Shown piece after piece: positions 36,901 through 48,267 of a stretch of DNA of 64,000 bases. The DNA is taken from the NCBI GenBank assembly GCA_022393335.1, contig JAJEKB010021308.1:1533321-1597320 (forward strand), in the 5' to 3' direction. The translations under genes and the position numbers were made by a program. Under the pieces are notes generated by a model. The model was given only the letters and a program-made list of their open reading frames with translations. It did no database searches and was not told the DNA's origin. Position 1 is the stretch's first letter. Every line of letters begins with the position of its first letter. This DNA is from Macrotrachela quadricornifera (taxonomy: Eukaryota > Rotifera > Eurotatoria > Philodinida > Philodinidae).

Positions 36901-37212
36901 AACTTATACGACACAACGGCAACGTAAAAAACAACAATAATAATATGAGCGATATAGGGCAGTGATAGTAATAGCTTAGAAGAAGCAAATTCAGTTCTAT
37001 CACAGAGATAACTTTTGTATTTTTTTACCAATGATCCGTGACAAAAAGATATGCTCTTTTTAACAAAACGAAGGACAATTAATACTGCCATTGTTATAAA
37101 CAAATCTGTTTCTTTTCGATATTTTGAACATTATCACCATCATCAACGAAACGCTTTTGTTGAGGATAAATATGTAGAAAACAGAAGTTTACGAGACAAT
37201 TATTGTTCTCAA
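36901..37212. other. Upstream side of the DUF3987-like gene
   Basis: A minus-strand frame continues to 37103 with a hydrophobic stretch but no family resemblance. It may be intron or leader rather than coding. Confidence 0.3.
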
Positions 37213-38207
37213 TAGTGGCGTAACCAGGAAATTGTGGGTGCCCGGACGGTGCCCTACAACCTTTAAAAAAAGTCATTCACAATAGTTAAAATTGTTTCGG
37301 ATGCTCAATTGGGTCTCTCAATTTTTGCTTCTCTAAAGAAAGAAACGAAATAATGTACCTTTTATTTTACTAAATGAAGTTAAGCCATAAAAAAGAAAAA
37401 AATAGTAAAAAAACAACAGCTATTTTAGTATTATTCGACTGTTCTCATGCTGAATAACAATCGAAAAAAGAAATCTATATATTAGATAAAAATTGATTAC
37501 TCGATTATTTAAATTTATTCCAGTACAAAGATACTTGCAATAATAATAATAGGCTAAATTTGCTTGTTCTAAATATACTAACCAACTAAATTCTGAAACC
37601 CATTGACTACGAAAAGATCTTTTTCCTTTATTTAATGGATAAGAGTCAAGTATTGGTTGTGCGGGTAATTCATCAGATGAACGACTGATATCAGTAATAT
37701 TTGAAACTGGTGTATTTGATGGTGAAGAAATAAATAGAGAGAATTCTGATGATGATGAATGAATTTTTCTCGTTGTTGTTCACCTGTAGACTATGATATG
37801 TTAATCTAAACTGTTTTATTGACCATTAACTAACTTGATATTGAAGAAGCATCACATCTTTTCTTTTTTGTAGTCTGTGAACTGAAAAACGACCGAATAG
37901 TTCTAAGTTTAGGCTCTTTAAAAGTTTTCTGCATTTCAAAATTAAATAAACTGGTTTTTGATACGCTATGTATGAATTAATCAATTGATCATTTTATTAT
38001 CTGATATATATAAAGAAATAAAAAGTAAACAAGGTACTGGTATTTCTTACTCATCAGTGTGTCTAGACTTTATCCTACTGGTGTCATTAACTGTTTTTTC
38101 ACAGTTATTGTCTATACAATAAAAAGAAAACACACATTTCAATGATAATTATTAGATTTTAAAATTTATCCGTTGCCCGGGCATACCCACCCCTGGTTAC
38201 ACCACTG
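37213..38207 (-). mobile_element. hAT-type (Zaphod-like) element, internally deleted
   Basis: Inverted ends: TAGTGGCGTAACCAGG at 37213 and the complement of CAGTGGTGTAACCAGG ending at 38207, each followed inward by GTGGG..GCCCGG. CAGTGGCGTAACCAGG-type termini are typical of hAT transposons with TTF-finger transposases. The element is only 995 bp and holds just an N-terminal transposase fragment. The 8-bp flanks (GTTCTCAA and ATTTGAAC) do not match clearly, so the duplication is eroded or the ends have moved. Confidence 0.7.
37530..37790 (-). pseudogene. TTF-type zinc-finger fragment of a hAT transposase
   Basis: A minus-strand frame gives a Ser/Thr/Pro-rich lead (NTPVSNITDISRSSDELPAQ) and then LDSYPLNKGKRSFRSQWVSE followed by FSWLVYLEQANLAYYYYCK. 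This matches the TTF finger pattern of Zaphod/ZMYM1-like hAT transposases (RxF, WxxxFxWLxY, a CxxC-type knuckle). The first Cys of the knuckle appears to be Tyr, so the finger is damaged. No catalytic region follows. Confidence 0.65.
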
Positions 38208-38970
38208 ATTTGAACGATGGCAAAAACGAGTTCATAAAGGCGGCGGGATAACAAGTTTTAACTCAGTTTGATCCGGTTTAGTTCGGTTCGATTCCACAAA
38301 ACATGAACCAAATATCATCACTAATAAGGATTATTATGAGAGTAGATTCATTAAAGCTCCTTACTCTACATATGTAAGCATGTTGGAAGGTATCAAATAT
38401 GACGTAAACAAATATATTATTAGGAAAAATTCAAAATAGAACGTATGATAATATACTGCAAAAAATCCAATACATCATGTTGGTAAAAACCAGAATGTGT
38501 TGCATAGATATAACAGCCCATGTGATACTACATCAATCAAAAAAGAGAAAACAAATTCTAATATAACAAAATAAATAGTTGGCAAAGTTTTGTCTGTGAT
38601 AGTCATTACATATAATTGCGCAATAAATATGTGCATGTTGATAAGATTTTGTTATATGTATTGACAAAGAAAGGATAGAGGATCAGTTACCTTTTCAATC
38701 GTCGTGAAGCTAGGTATGCAGCACAGTGAGTGTTTTATTCAAAATGACTGATGACAACAGAATGGTGCATTTTTGAAAAACAGAATTTTACAGAATTAAA
38801 ATTCGAGCGAAAAATGTTACATGTTTTTCTAATGTGCTAATTATTTTATTTTTCTGAAACAAAAAAAATTGAACAGTATCGAAAATAGAGACATTTAGGA
38901 TCTTCAATAAAAATATAATTTTCTTCTATTTTTTATACATCGGTCAAAAATATTTCTTTATTCTTCATAG
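38208..38970. other. Spacer upstream of the ART-NHL pseudogene
   Basis: No gene is supported. Any first exon of the ART-NHL gene should lie here; the acceptor at 38961-38970 (TTCTTCATAG) implies one, but it could not be identified. Confidence 0.35.
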
Positions 38971-41489
38971 CTACTGGTGGAGAACACAATGATGCACAAT
39001 ATATTCAACGTTTATCAGATATAGATACAGAACTAGTTGAAGTAATCATGCCTATCGATGGATATGAAGATATGCCTTTAGTTCCCCTTGATATTGCTGT
39101 TGAACCATTGATTCCTTTTGTACCTAGCATTCAGATTCAGGCTTACTCCGCTACAGAACGATATAAAAATCCCCCATCTGATGGATTAACAATTAATGAA
39201 TCAGCTTCGATTATGTTATATTCAATGGATTGGAAACCAGTTGATAAAAGTCTTTATGTTAAACTGAATGCAGCATTAAAATCTTCAGATAAAAAAACAC
39301 TCGAACCATAGTATCTTTATCTTAAATTATTTTTTACTGTATTTTCTCGTCTTCCATCTACTTGTCAACAAGTTTATCGTGGAATTAAATTAGATTTAAG
39401 TCAACAATATCAAACGGGGAAAAAAATTGTTTGGCCAGGATTTTCTTCCTGTACAACATCAATTAATGTTTTACAATCAAAATTATTTTTTGATTCAACA
39501 GAATCGAGAACAATATTTAGTTCTCTTTCTCGTAGAGAAGAGTCTTAGAAACATAAATTGTTTGCTTGCTTGCTTGCTTGCTTGATTGATTGCTTGTATG
39601 TCCGCAGGGTCAAAAAAACATCGAAACACGATTTTTCGAAAAAGACATTTCTAGAGGTAATTCGATGCGGGGACTTCGAATCTGAAGTCTGTTCGGTGAT
39701 CATGTGGTATCCGCATTGATCAATTGAAGTTAGGAATTGGTGAGGTTTGGTATTTTTCATGGAAAATGGGTGTTTTTTCACGAAATGATGATTTCATTGT
39801 GGTGGGTGATGAACATCATTGCTGATTATTCTCTTTCTCGTAAAGAAGAGCTTTACAAACATAAATTGTCTGATTGATTGATTGATTGCATGTATGTCCG
39901 CTCAAGGTCAAAAAAACATTTTATTAATATTTTCTATAAAACTTAACCGAAGGGGCAATCGGGGTCGAGGAACTCGAATCTGATGTTAGTTTTTCAAAAA
40001 TTTTTTTTCGGATTCATTTTTTTTCACAAAGGATCACTTTTTTGCGAAAAACATTTTTTTATAAAGGTTGACCAAACGGTAATGGGAGTCGAGGAATCCG
40101 AATCTGATGTTAGCTTTTCAAAATTTTTTTCGGATCATTTTTTAACATAAAGGATCACTTTTTTGGAAAAAAAATTTTTTTTATAATGGTTGACTGTAGG
40201 GTAATTAGGGTCGAGGAACTTGAATCTGACTTCGGTTTTTTTAATTTTATAAATGAATAGCATGACGGTAGTTTAGAAACACGATTTCTACGAGAAAGAG
40301 CTGAGCGAGTCTTTGGACGAGCGTTACTTGTATTACAACGTATTGTGGAAAAAATATTACAAATCATTCCTATCCATCAGATAATGAAATTGTTCTTCTT
40401 CCTCCTACACAATTTAAAGTTATTGATTGTGTTAATCAAGGTAATGGTCTTCATATAATTCAACTTGAAGAAATACAACCATGTTTCTCTCGTCTACATG
40501 CACCAGTGTTTTCTACAATTTCAAATAGATTATTTTCTAGTAAGTCAATAAAAATTTGATCTACTCAATACATTATATTTATTGTAGAATCGACATTTAA
40601 CTCAGCTATAAATCATAACACAAAATGGATACAAAATGGTGTTACCCTTACTCGAATGTACTATAGAGGTCCACATCTTGATACTCTCTAATTCCCGTGT
40701 GGAGTATATGTCGATGACGATCAAACTATTTATGTCGCTGATTTCGGAAATAATCGTATTATGTCATGGAAACATGGTGCAACCACTGGTCAAATAGTAG
40801 CTGGTGGAAATGGAAATGGTAGTAATCGACTAAATCAACCAATAAATGTGGTTGTTGACAAAAGAAGAAATCATATTTTCATTAATGATTTAAAGAATAG
40901 ACGCATAGTACGATGGCCTTGTGAAAATGGTACAAGTGGAGATACAATCATTTCGAATGTTCACTGTCGAGGCTTGGCAATAGATAATAATGGATATCTT
41001 TATGTTTCGGAAGTTGATAGAAATGAAGTAAGACAATGGAAAATGGGAGAAGTCAATGGAACATTAGTAACTGGTGGAAATGGAGTGGGAAATTTTCTCA
41101 ATCAATTAGATCATCCAACTGACATTGTTGTAGATGATAATCAAACATTATATATATTTGATTGTGGAAATCGTCGTGTAATGAAATGGATGAAAGATGC
41201 AAAAGTAGGAATTGTTGTTGCTGGTGGTGGAAACGGTCCAATACAATTATCATCCCCTAATGGATTGGTTGTTGATCACTTGGGCACAGTTTATGTAGCC
41301 GACTGGAGAGATCATCGAATATTGCGCTGGCGTAAAGGAGATACTCAGTGGAATATTATCATTAGTAAAACTCACGAAGAAGGTGAAATCGACAGCCCTA
41401 GAGATTTATCGATGGATCGTCACGGAGTTTTTTATGTTGTTGAGTATTACAGCCATCGACTACAAAGATTTGATGTTGATCAAAATTGA
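38971..41489 (+). pseudogene. ART-NHL fusion gene, two stops and an insertion
   Basis: Exon A starts after the acceptor at 38970 and encodes the start of an ART domain (ESASIMLYSMDWKP). A TAG at 39309-39311 interrupts it, but the frame continues through the YRG arginine motif and the FSSCTTS serine motif. At about 39522 a 778-bp repeat enters. The ART frame resumes near 40347 (NHSYPSDNEIVLLP, the glutamate motif). A 48-nt intron (40540-40587, GTAAGT..GTAG) joins in phase to an exon with NHL repeats (VYVDDDQTIYVADFGNNR; later GLVVDHLGTVYVADW). A TAA at 40689-40691 breaks the first repeat. From 40761 on, 242 codons are open with about five six-stranded NHL blades, so a stand-alone NHL product is conceivable. 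ART moves ADP-ribose to proteins; NHL propellers bind proteins or RNA. Inference: once an ART tied to a propeller, now dead. Confidence 0.75.
39523..40300. mobile_element. TIR-like insertion inside the ART domain
   Basis: Begins CTCTTTCTCGTAGA and ends TCTACGAGAAAGAG, a 14-bp inverted pair. Inside, a block beginning TCTCTTTCTCGTA(G/A)AGAAGAG and followed by a TTGC/TTGA microsatellite occurs twice (39521 and 39828). A unit of about 122 bp with GTCGAGGAA(C/T)(T/C)CGAATCTGA occurs three times (about 39965, 40088 and 40207). No coding capacity. A target duplication was not found; 46 further bases of unclear origin follow before the ART frame resumes. Confidence 0.6.
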
Positions 41490-42903
41490 AATGAATAAAT
41501 TGTAGAAATTAAATCTATATGAATCAATTTTCTGCTTTCTAAGTCTATTTTTATTCTATACAATCTTTCGTTTTCTTTCGTCAATGATAATGCATCTTCA
41601 ACTAGAATTACAAAAAGACCTTTTCAATCCTAATGATAGTCTGAGCAAGTTGTTTTTTTTCACAATTTTTCTCTCACGAGAGAATCTCTTAACATGTTAA
41701 TTACGGATTCAAATGGGAAATATACCAGTTGATAGAGCTCAATGAGCTGCTCACAGCAGTGATAGGCGTTTTCTCCCATAGGATTTTCATATTGAGTTAT
41801 CAGGTCATACTATTCCAGGATGTATCGCTAGAATTTTATATCAAATGAAAGCTTGTCAAAAATGAAGTTTATTGGTACTAAATAGTAAGGATTATAAATG
41901 CCTTTTAATGTTAAATTTAAGACATTTTCGGAAATATTATATCTTTTTTGGGGTAGAAAGTTAAGGTGGTAATGATTCCAAACTTTTTTTGGTTACAAAG
42001 AACTGAAGTACATATGGATAAATTCATGGGTTGGCTTAGCTGTAAAAACTTCGTTACATCCAACTGAACTGTTAGAGATCGAAATTGTTTTCTAGGAATA
42101 TCTAAGAAGGTGATGGATCACTCAGATTTTAGCAATGTTAAAGCTTATTGCTAAATAATTTCGGTTAAAGCGTTTCCGTCTCAATTACTGCATAGAAGTT
42201 GTACTCTTTGAAAGTGTTATTTCTAAGTCATAATACATTGAATAAAAGAGTCCTTTGGAGTTTGTAGTAGTCTAGCGAACTTCTACCTGTGGTCAAAATA
42301 TGAGCTTTCAACATCGTTAGAATCTGAGTGATTCATCTCCTTCTTAGATGTTCCCAGAAAACAACTTCGATCTCTAACATTTCAGTTAGATGTAATTTTC
42401 TATCGATGTTTGGTTTAACGAGCGCAAAAAATTCGATAAAAAATAGTCTTTTCTCAAATAGTGACAGAATACCATGGATTTATCCATTATTCATGAAAAA
42501 AAAAGAGATTAAACTGTATGACTTAGGCTGAATTTCTTATCCTTTATTATCATTATTCAAAACTATATCAATTGGTTGTAGTTAATAGTTGATCATTTAA
42601 GTACATCAACGTTTTTAATAACTATTTGTAATAATTTAAACGTATAAATCCGCTTATTAACTATTCATACATCATTTGATCAATCGAATGATAAATGAAA
42701 GTATGTAAATTGATTATTAATCGAAGGTATTATTGATTTTTGTTCAATTTTTTTTCTTTGCATTCTTTTATACATTGACAAAGAAGTCTACCAAATTAGG
42801 CTAATGCGAAAAAGAAATAAAACTATTAGAGAAAATATTATTTTTATTGGAAAAAAATGACACAGAAAAAAACATTTTTTCTTCAAGTACAAAAAAATCT
42901 TCT
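41490..42903. other. Spacer with one hairpin repeat
   Basis: No gene is supported. It contains the inverted repeat at 42054-42396. Confidence 0.4.
42054..42396. repeat. Foldback repeat, about 88-bp arms
   Basis: Arms 42054-42140 and 42309-42396 are reverse complements with few mismatches (CTGTTAGAGATCGAA and GTGATGGATCACTCAGATT against their partners). Weaker pairing extends outward to about 42010 and 42490. No coding frame. Probably a small element. Confidence 0.65.
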
Positions 42904-44471
42904 TTAAAACCATTTACGATCAACTAATGATGGACCACATGAATCATATTCATCTCTACCCAGGCCGAACAAAACGGTCCATATACGGTCATTTACGACA
43001 TCAAACCGAACCGTGTACTGGACTTTAAGAGTGGGCGCAGTAATAGGGTCCGCTCTGATTCAGTACATAGCCGTAGAGTAACCGTTTAGAAAGAGAATAC
43101 AGCGCGTTTACGATGCCGTAAAATTGCGCCCATTTTTACAGGATGAAATGATTTATTTACTGCCGTAAAGATATTGTTTTGTCACGGTTTACATTCCGAA
43201 AACGCATTGTAAACGACTCCGTTTTGGACCATCTGGACTGTTAACAATAATTTGTCTATTGATGTTGATGAACCTAATTTTGATGCTCCAATAAAACTAA
43301 GATAATTTCTTGATAGTACAGGTATAATATTAATATCCGGTTCGTTGAATAATTCATTTTTTAATCGCTCAACAAAAGCTGGCATTATTGTTGTATATAA
43401 AAAATGACCATAGATTTATTAGACATTAAACGATCAAATTTAGCACTAGCTGATACAATATTTTGTTGTATCTTTAATTGTATAGTGTTGTCATATTTTT
43501 TCATTGAATCAATAATAAGTTGTTGAATTCCTGCATTCAAAATATAAAGAATGCGATGAAAAGTAAAATTGTTACAATATTACTTTTAACATTTACATAT
43601 AATGCATTAAATAAAATTTTTCCACATTCAGTTTTTTTTCTCGAATTTGAAAGAACGCATTCTCTAATGATTTATATTCTGTATTAATATTTGTTGTATA
43701 TCTATCAGGAAACTTTTGTGTATTATTTATCATAATGCTACAGTATTTTTCTTTCATCAAACGTTCTTTATAAAGGTTTCGTTTTGAAAAAAATTGTTGT
43801 TTATTACCAAAAATTTTATAAGATAAGTTGTGACATCACCACCAACAAAATTAACAGTTGATATAACACTTGACAATATATACTCTATAAATAATTAATA
43901 TAATCATTAATTTAAAAAAAATCAAATCATCAACTATCTAATATAGGTGTAACTTCTGTTAAACTAATCCAGATTCCATGTTCAAAGCATATAATACAAG
44001 CTTGACATTATTATCAATATATAAATCTAAACATAAAACATTGTTGTTTTATTGAAATTTATTTTATTAATCTTACTTTTAATATTAAGTTCTTCACATA
44101 ATGATTTAGTTAATTTTTCTTTCATTAAATTATTGTTACATGAAATTTTACTAATGATAATTGAGCTTAATTCACTATCTGCATCAAGACGATGAAAAAT
44201 CTTTTATAAAATATTTATCACTTTATCAACATCAACAATAGTTCCTCTTTGAACAGGATGAATTATATAAGCCACTAAAAGGAAAAAAATTAGCATAAAA
44301 ATATTTGACATGATAAAAGGTTAATGATATTACTTACATTTTTTCGTGCGTCTTCACCAATTAAATTATTTTCAGAAAAACCAGTAACATTTGGATACTG
44401 CTCCACACCAAAAGTTGTTTCAAATCTTAATGATGGTTCATCATTATCAGTAAGAACAGCTTTAGTAAAAG
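42904..44471 (-). pseudogene. Divergent actin-like gene, decayed
   Basis: Pieces of an actin fold appear in order on the minus strand. An exon at 44471-44338 has a clean donor GTAAGT and encodes KAVLTDNDEPSLRFETTFGV. The next, from 44274, encodes HPVQRGTIVD (like actin's YPIEHGIV) and FHRLDADSELSS. Near 43700 lies FPDRYTTNINTEY (like the PDGQ..I strand), near 43520 GIQQLIIDSMKKYD, near 43380 FVERLKNEL and LSFIGASKL, and at the end EYDSCGPSLVDRKWF before TAA at 42904, matching actin's conserved C-terminus. Lesions are TAA at 44204-44206, a frame change near 43390 and a 280-bp insertion at 42961-43240. Actin-related proteins bind ATP and work in the cytoskeleton or in chromatin complexes; this copy cannot make one. 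Parts of the region between 43700 and 44000 could be introns. Confidence 0.7.
42961..43240. mobile_element. 280-bp MITE-like insertion in the actin-like gene
   Basis: Starts CAGGCCGAACAAAACGGTCC and ends in the complement of CAGTCCAGATGGTCCAAAAC, an imperfect inverted pair. It is GC-richer than the surroundings and sits exactly between the SSTSIDKLLL and DEYDSCGP parts of the actin-like frame. No matching target duplication was found. Confidence 0.5.
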
Positions 44472-45950
44472 CTATAAATTAAAAAAGATCAACACATATT
44501 AGAAAAGATAAAAGGATGTACTCCAATCAATATTTACGATGATTGTTTTTGAAGTCATGAACTATATACCAAATGATAATAATTTCGTTAAAAATTCTTC
44601 GAATTATATAGACATGGTGAAAAATCTATAGAAACGAAGAAATGAGAACATGATATCATATTATATCTCTTCATCAAGAGGAACAAATGTACTACTAAAA
44701 TTTATTTTATTTAAATTACTTATAAAATATAATAAAAAGATTCATATTATTATATGAATCTTTTGGCATGATATGCTCTTTATCAGATAAAATATAATAG
44801 TTTTTAAATGTTGGTCTTCTTTCTAAAGTGATATCAAGTCTTTTTTGCATATTATTTTACCATAATAACATGTGGTATGTATTAATATTGCAAGGCCGTT
44901 GTTTATTAGTTCTAAGAGAACAAGGTTGATAAGTTATTTTACAAATAGGTAAGGAGAAAATCGAAAAACAAATAATAATCATGAATTATCTAGCAACGTA
45001 TATTTGATTCTATAGTTGGAATCCATAATCGTATCAGAATTAACAAAAACCAATATCATTTGTCCCATCAATACGATAGTATACCATTGAATATTCATAA
45101 ATATCAAATTGAAAAATCTTATATGCTCTCTTTTTTATTTATTTATAAATAGAAAAATATAGACCACAAAGTTTATATAATTCTATAAACAAATACTTGA
45201 ATAACGTCCACTTGTATAAAATAAATCATTTCTTGTTTGAACTATAATAATGCGCATTAACTTCATCATAATCCAGATCATTTTTTCCTACATTGTGAAG
45301 TTCTTTTGAACAAATCATTATTTATTTCATCTGAAAACTAAATAAAGAATATATTAATTAGTCGTAAAAATGACTTCAAAATAAAAACGCTTGCCTTGTG
45401 TTGAATTTATCTGGTTCTATCTTTTATAATAGTAATTAACTTAAAAGTTGAGTCTTCTACATGCAGAAATTAAATTTCAAAGCGGAGCAAGGTCTTTTTG
45501 GACTACCCTCTCTATCAAAATTGAATTCTTTGATAGCTATTATAATTATTACCATTATAATCACATTTTATTCTTTAATTCTATAATTTGATTTCGTCAA
45601 AGTTGTAAGATTTATTTCTTTATTATTAATTACGAAAAAAACAAAAACATTTAAAAAATGTTTCTATACTTTTAACATAGCAATAAAAGTTGATTTTTTA
45701 AAAAAGATAAGAAATCACGTGCGATAATATATTTTTTAAATATTATTTAGTAAACAATTTTTTTTTAAAGTTTTTGTCAAGTAAAACATACATTCTATTT
45801 AATAGCGACATCTTTCGAGATAATAATAAACAAAATATATTCCTCATATATAGAGAAAAATATTCCATAAAAATTAATTTATTTCTACAGATTTTTCTTT
45901 AGAATTTTTATTCCATATTTTAGAAAATAATTTCTCTGTAATATGATTAG
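44472..45950. other. AT-rich region without a supported gene
   Basis: Poly-A/T tracts and no ORF above 60 codons with meaning. It may include the 5-prime part of the actin-like gene, which was not identified. Confidence 0.4.
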
Positions 45951-46951
45951 TACCCATGTCATCAAAATCGGGTCATTTTTGGCGATTAATCGCGATTTTC
46001 TAAAAAATCGGCGATTAATCGCGATTTAAGCAAAAATTTCAGCAATTAATCGCGATTAATCGCGATTAATCGGCGATTTTCTATCAGTTAGTAAAAAATC
46101 GGCAATTAATCGCGATTAATCGACGATTAATCGGCGATTTTCTAGTAGTTAAAAAAAATCGGCAATTAATCGCGATTAATCGGCGATTTTCTTATAATTA
46201 AAAAAAATCGGCGATTAATCGCGATAGTCCAAGAACATATACGCTGTTAGACTATCACAATAATTTTATTTATAAAAAATTATTTTTCTTTTGATCAATG
46301 ACAATATCAATTACAGTAAGTAATTTATTTATAAAAGAATATTTATTTTTATTTAGACCAATGACAACATGAATTACAGTAAGTGATTTTATTTATTAAA
46401 AAAAAATATTTTTATTTAGATCAATGGCAATATAGATCACAGTAAGTAATTTTATTAATAAAATGAATATTTTATTTCTATTCAGCTCAACGACAATACT
46501 AATATAAATAGGTAAGTTTTATTTATAAAATAAATATTTCTTTTTTATTTAGATCAACACTAATATCAATATAAATTGGTAAGTTTTATTTATAAAGTAA
46601 TCATGTCTTTTATTTAGATTGAAGCATTAGCATCGGTGGGCATTATCGGAACTAGAATTTTGAAAATTACGTTATATTATTAAAATCAAGAGAAATTGAA
46701 AATAAAATCATCAAAGATCGCCAGTGTTGGCGATTAATTATGATTTAAAAATAAAAATCGGAAAAATATCGGCAAAAATCGCTAATTTTGGCGATTAATC
46801 GCGATTAAATCGCGATTTTTAAAAAATATCGGAAAAAAAATCGGCGAAAATCGCCAATTTTGGCGATTAATCGCGATATAATCGCACGATTAATCGGGCG
46901 ATTTTTTCGCGATTAATCGCCGATTTTCACGCGATTTTGATGACATGGGTA
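45951..46951. mobile_element. TIR element built of CGATTAATCG palindromes
   Basis: Ends are perfect 20-bp inverted copies: TACCCATGTCATCAAAATCG at the left, its complement at the right. About 200 bp inside each end is filled with copies of GGCGATTAATCGCGATTAAT and related words; the core CGATTAATCG is itself a palindrome. The middle (46240-46650) has a second repeat of about 85-90 bp with TTTTATTTATAAAA and TCAATGACAATA words. TA at both outer edges could be a Tc1/mariner-type duplication or just part of the ends. No protein is encoded. Confidence 0.8.
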
Positions 46952-47045
46952 GTCTTTAATGCTCTACATTTCATTTCATCATCATTGTTGATGATTACAT
47001 GATGAATTGGTTGATTTATTTTGTTTTCTATTATTAGAATGGAGA
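46952..47045. other. Short spacer between two elements
   Basis: Under 100 bases of AT-rich sequence. Nothing was seen. Confidence 0.4.
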
Positions 47046-47488
47046 CATCCCATTGAAAAAAAGTAAGATTATGTAAGATTTTATCAGATTTCAATCGGAT
47101 TTTTCTGCACCAAAATCAAAATTATAATTGATTGATATCTTTCTAAATCAACAATAATTTGATTTTTAATCAAAAATAATTCTCAAAATCTGGTATAATT
47201 TTAATTTTAATCAAAAAATATGTGATTTTAATCGAAATTCTACTTGATTTAGAAGATTATTTTTTAATCAAAACTACCCCTTCCAAATCAAGTAGAATTT
47301 CGGTTAAAATCACATATTTTTGATTAAAATTAAAATTATACCAGATTTTGAGAATTATTTTTGATTAAAAATCAAATTATTGTTGATTTAGAAAGATTTC
47401 AATCAATTATAATTTTGATTTTGGTGCAGAAAAATCCGATTGAAATCTGATAAAATCTTACATAATCTTACTTTTTTTCAATGGGATG
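47046..47488. mobile_element. 443-bp near-perfect foldback element
   Basis: Left arm from 47046 (CATCCCATTGAAAAAAAGTA) and right arm ending 47488 are reverse complements over about 205 bases each, with a centre near 47270. Only scattered mismatches are seen. It would fold into one long hairpin if transcribed. No coding capacity. No clear target duplication. Confidence 0.85.
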
Positions 47489-48267
47489 ATTAATTATCAT
47501 TTCAAATACTTTTTAAAGTAGAAATTAAGAATTTATTGTTTTGTATTTCAAAAGAATAGAACACACTATGCTGATAGTCACTTATTTTTCATTATGTACT
47601 CTTTTTTAAAACGATACTCGCTCTTTTGATATGTTTTCAACACAGGATATTTTATGAATATTTTTACGCAGGCAAAATAATTCTGAAATTTTTCAAATGA
47701 AATGCTATTGAATTTGAGAATCTTTCGGGCTTTATTTTTATGAATTTTATTCAATTCGTTTAAACTACAAAATTTCTTTGTTTGAGAAAATCGAACACAA
47801 TTTAATCATAGTAAAGAGATCCATAGTCTGAAATAGTGAATTCTAACCTCTGATTAATATTTATCGCATGTCTTATTAATTTTTATCATTCGTCAGACAT
47901 TTATCTTTGTCTTAATTCTTTCCACCTGATGATAAATTGAATATTGAACCTTATAGAAGAACTCCAAAAACAAAGGCTTCTAGTAAATATTGTTGAATTC
48001 TCTACAATAACTATAGAACAATGTCTTGTAGATTTGTTTTAATGAGTTCTTAACGTTCAATTAGCCATTTGTCAACTTATCAGGGTTCGGCGGGGTTGCT
48101 CTTATCCCTATTTTTTCCCGAACTGGGTTTTAATCCCATACAACGGTCTATTTGATTTCAGATTGAATTCATAAAAAAAATTTCAACTCAATTTCAAATG
48201 GAATTGCAGAGACAGTGGGACTAACCGACCGAATAGACTCCTTATATTAAGAGACTATTGAAGCGAC
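47489..48267. other. AT-rich spacer
   Basis: No ORF or repeat that can be supported. Confidence 0.4.
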
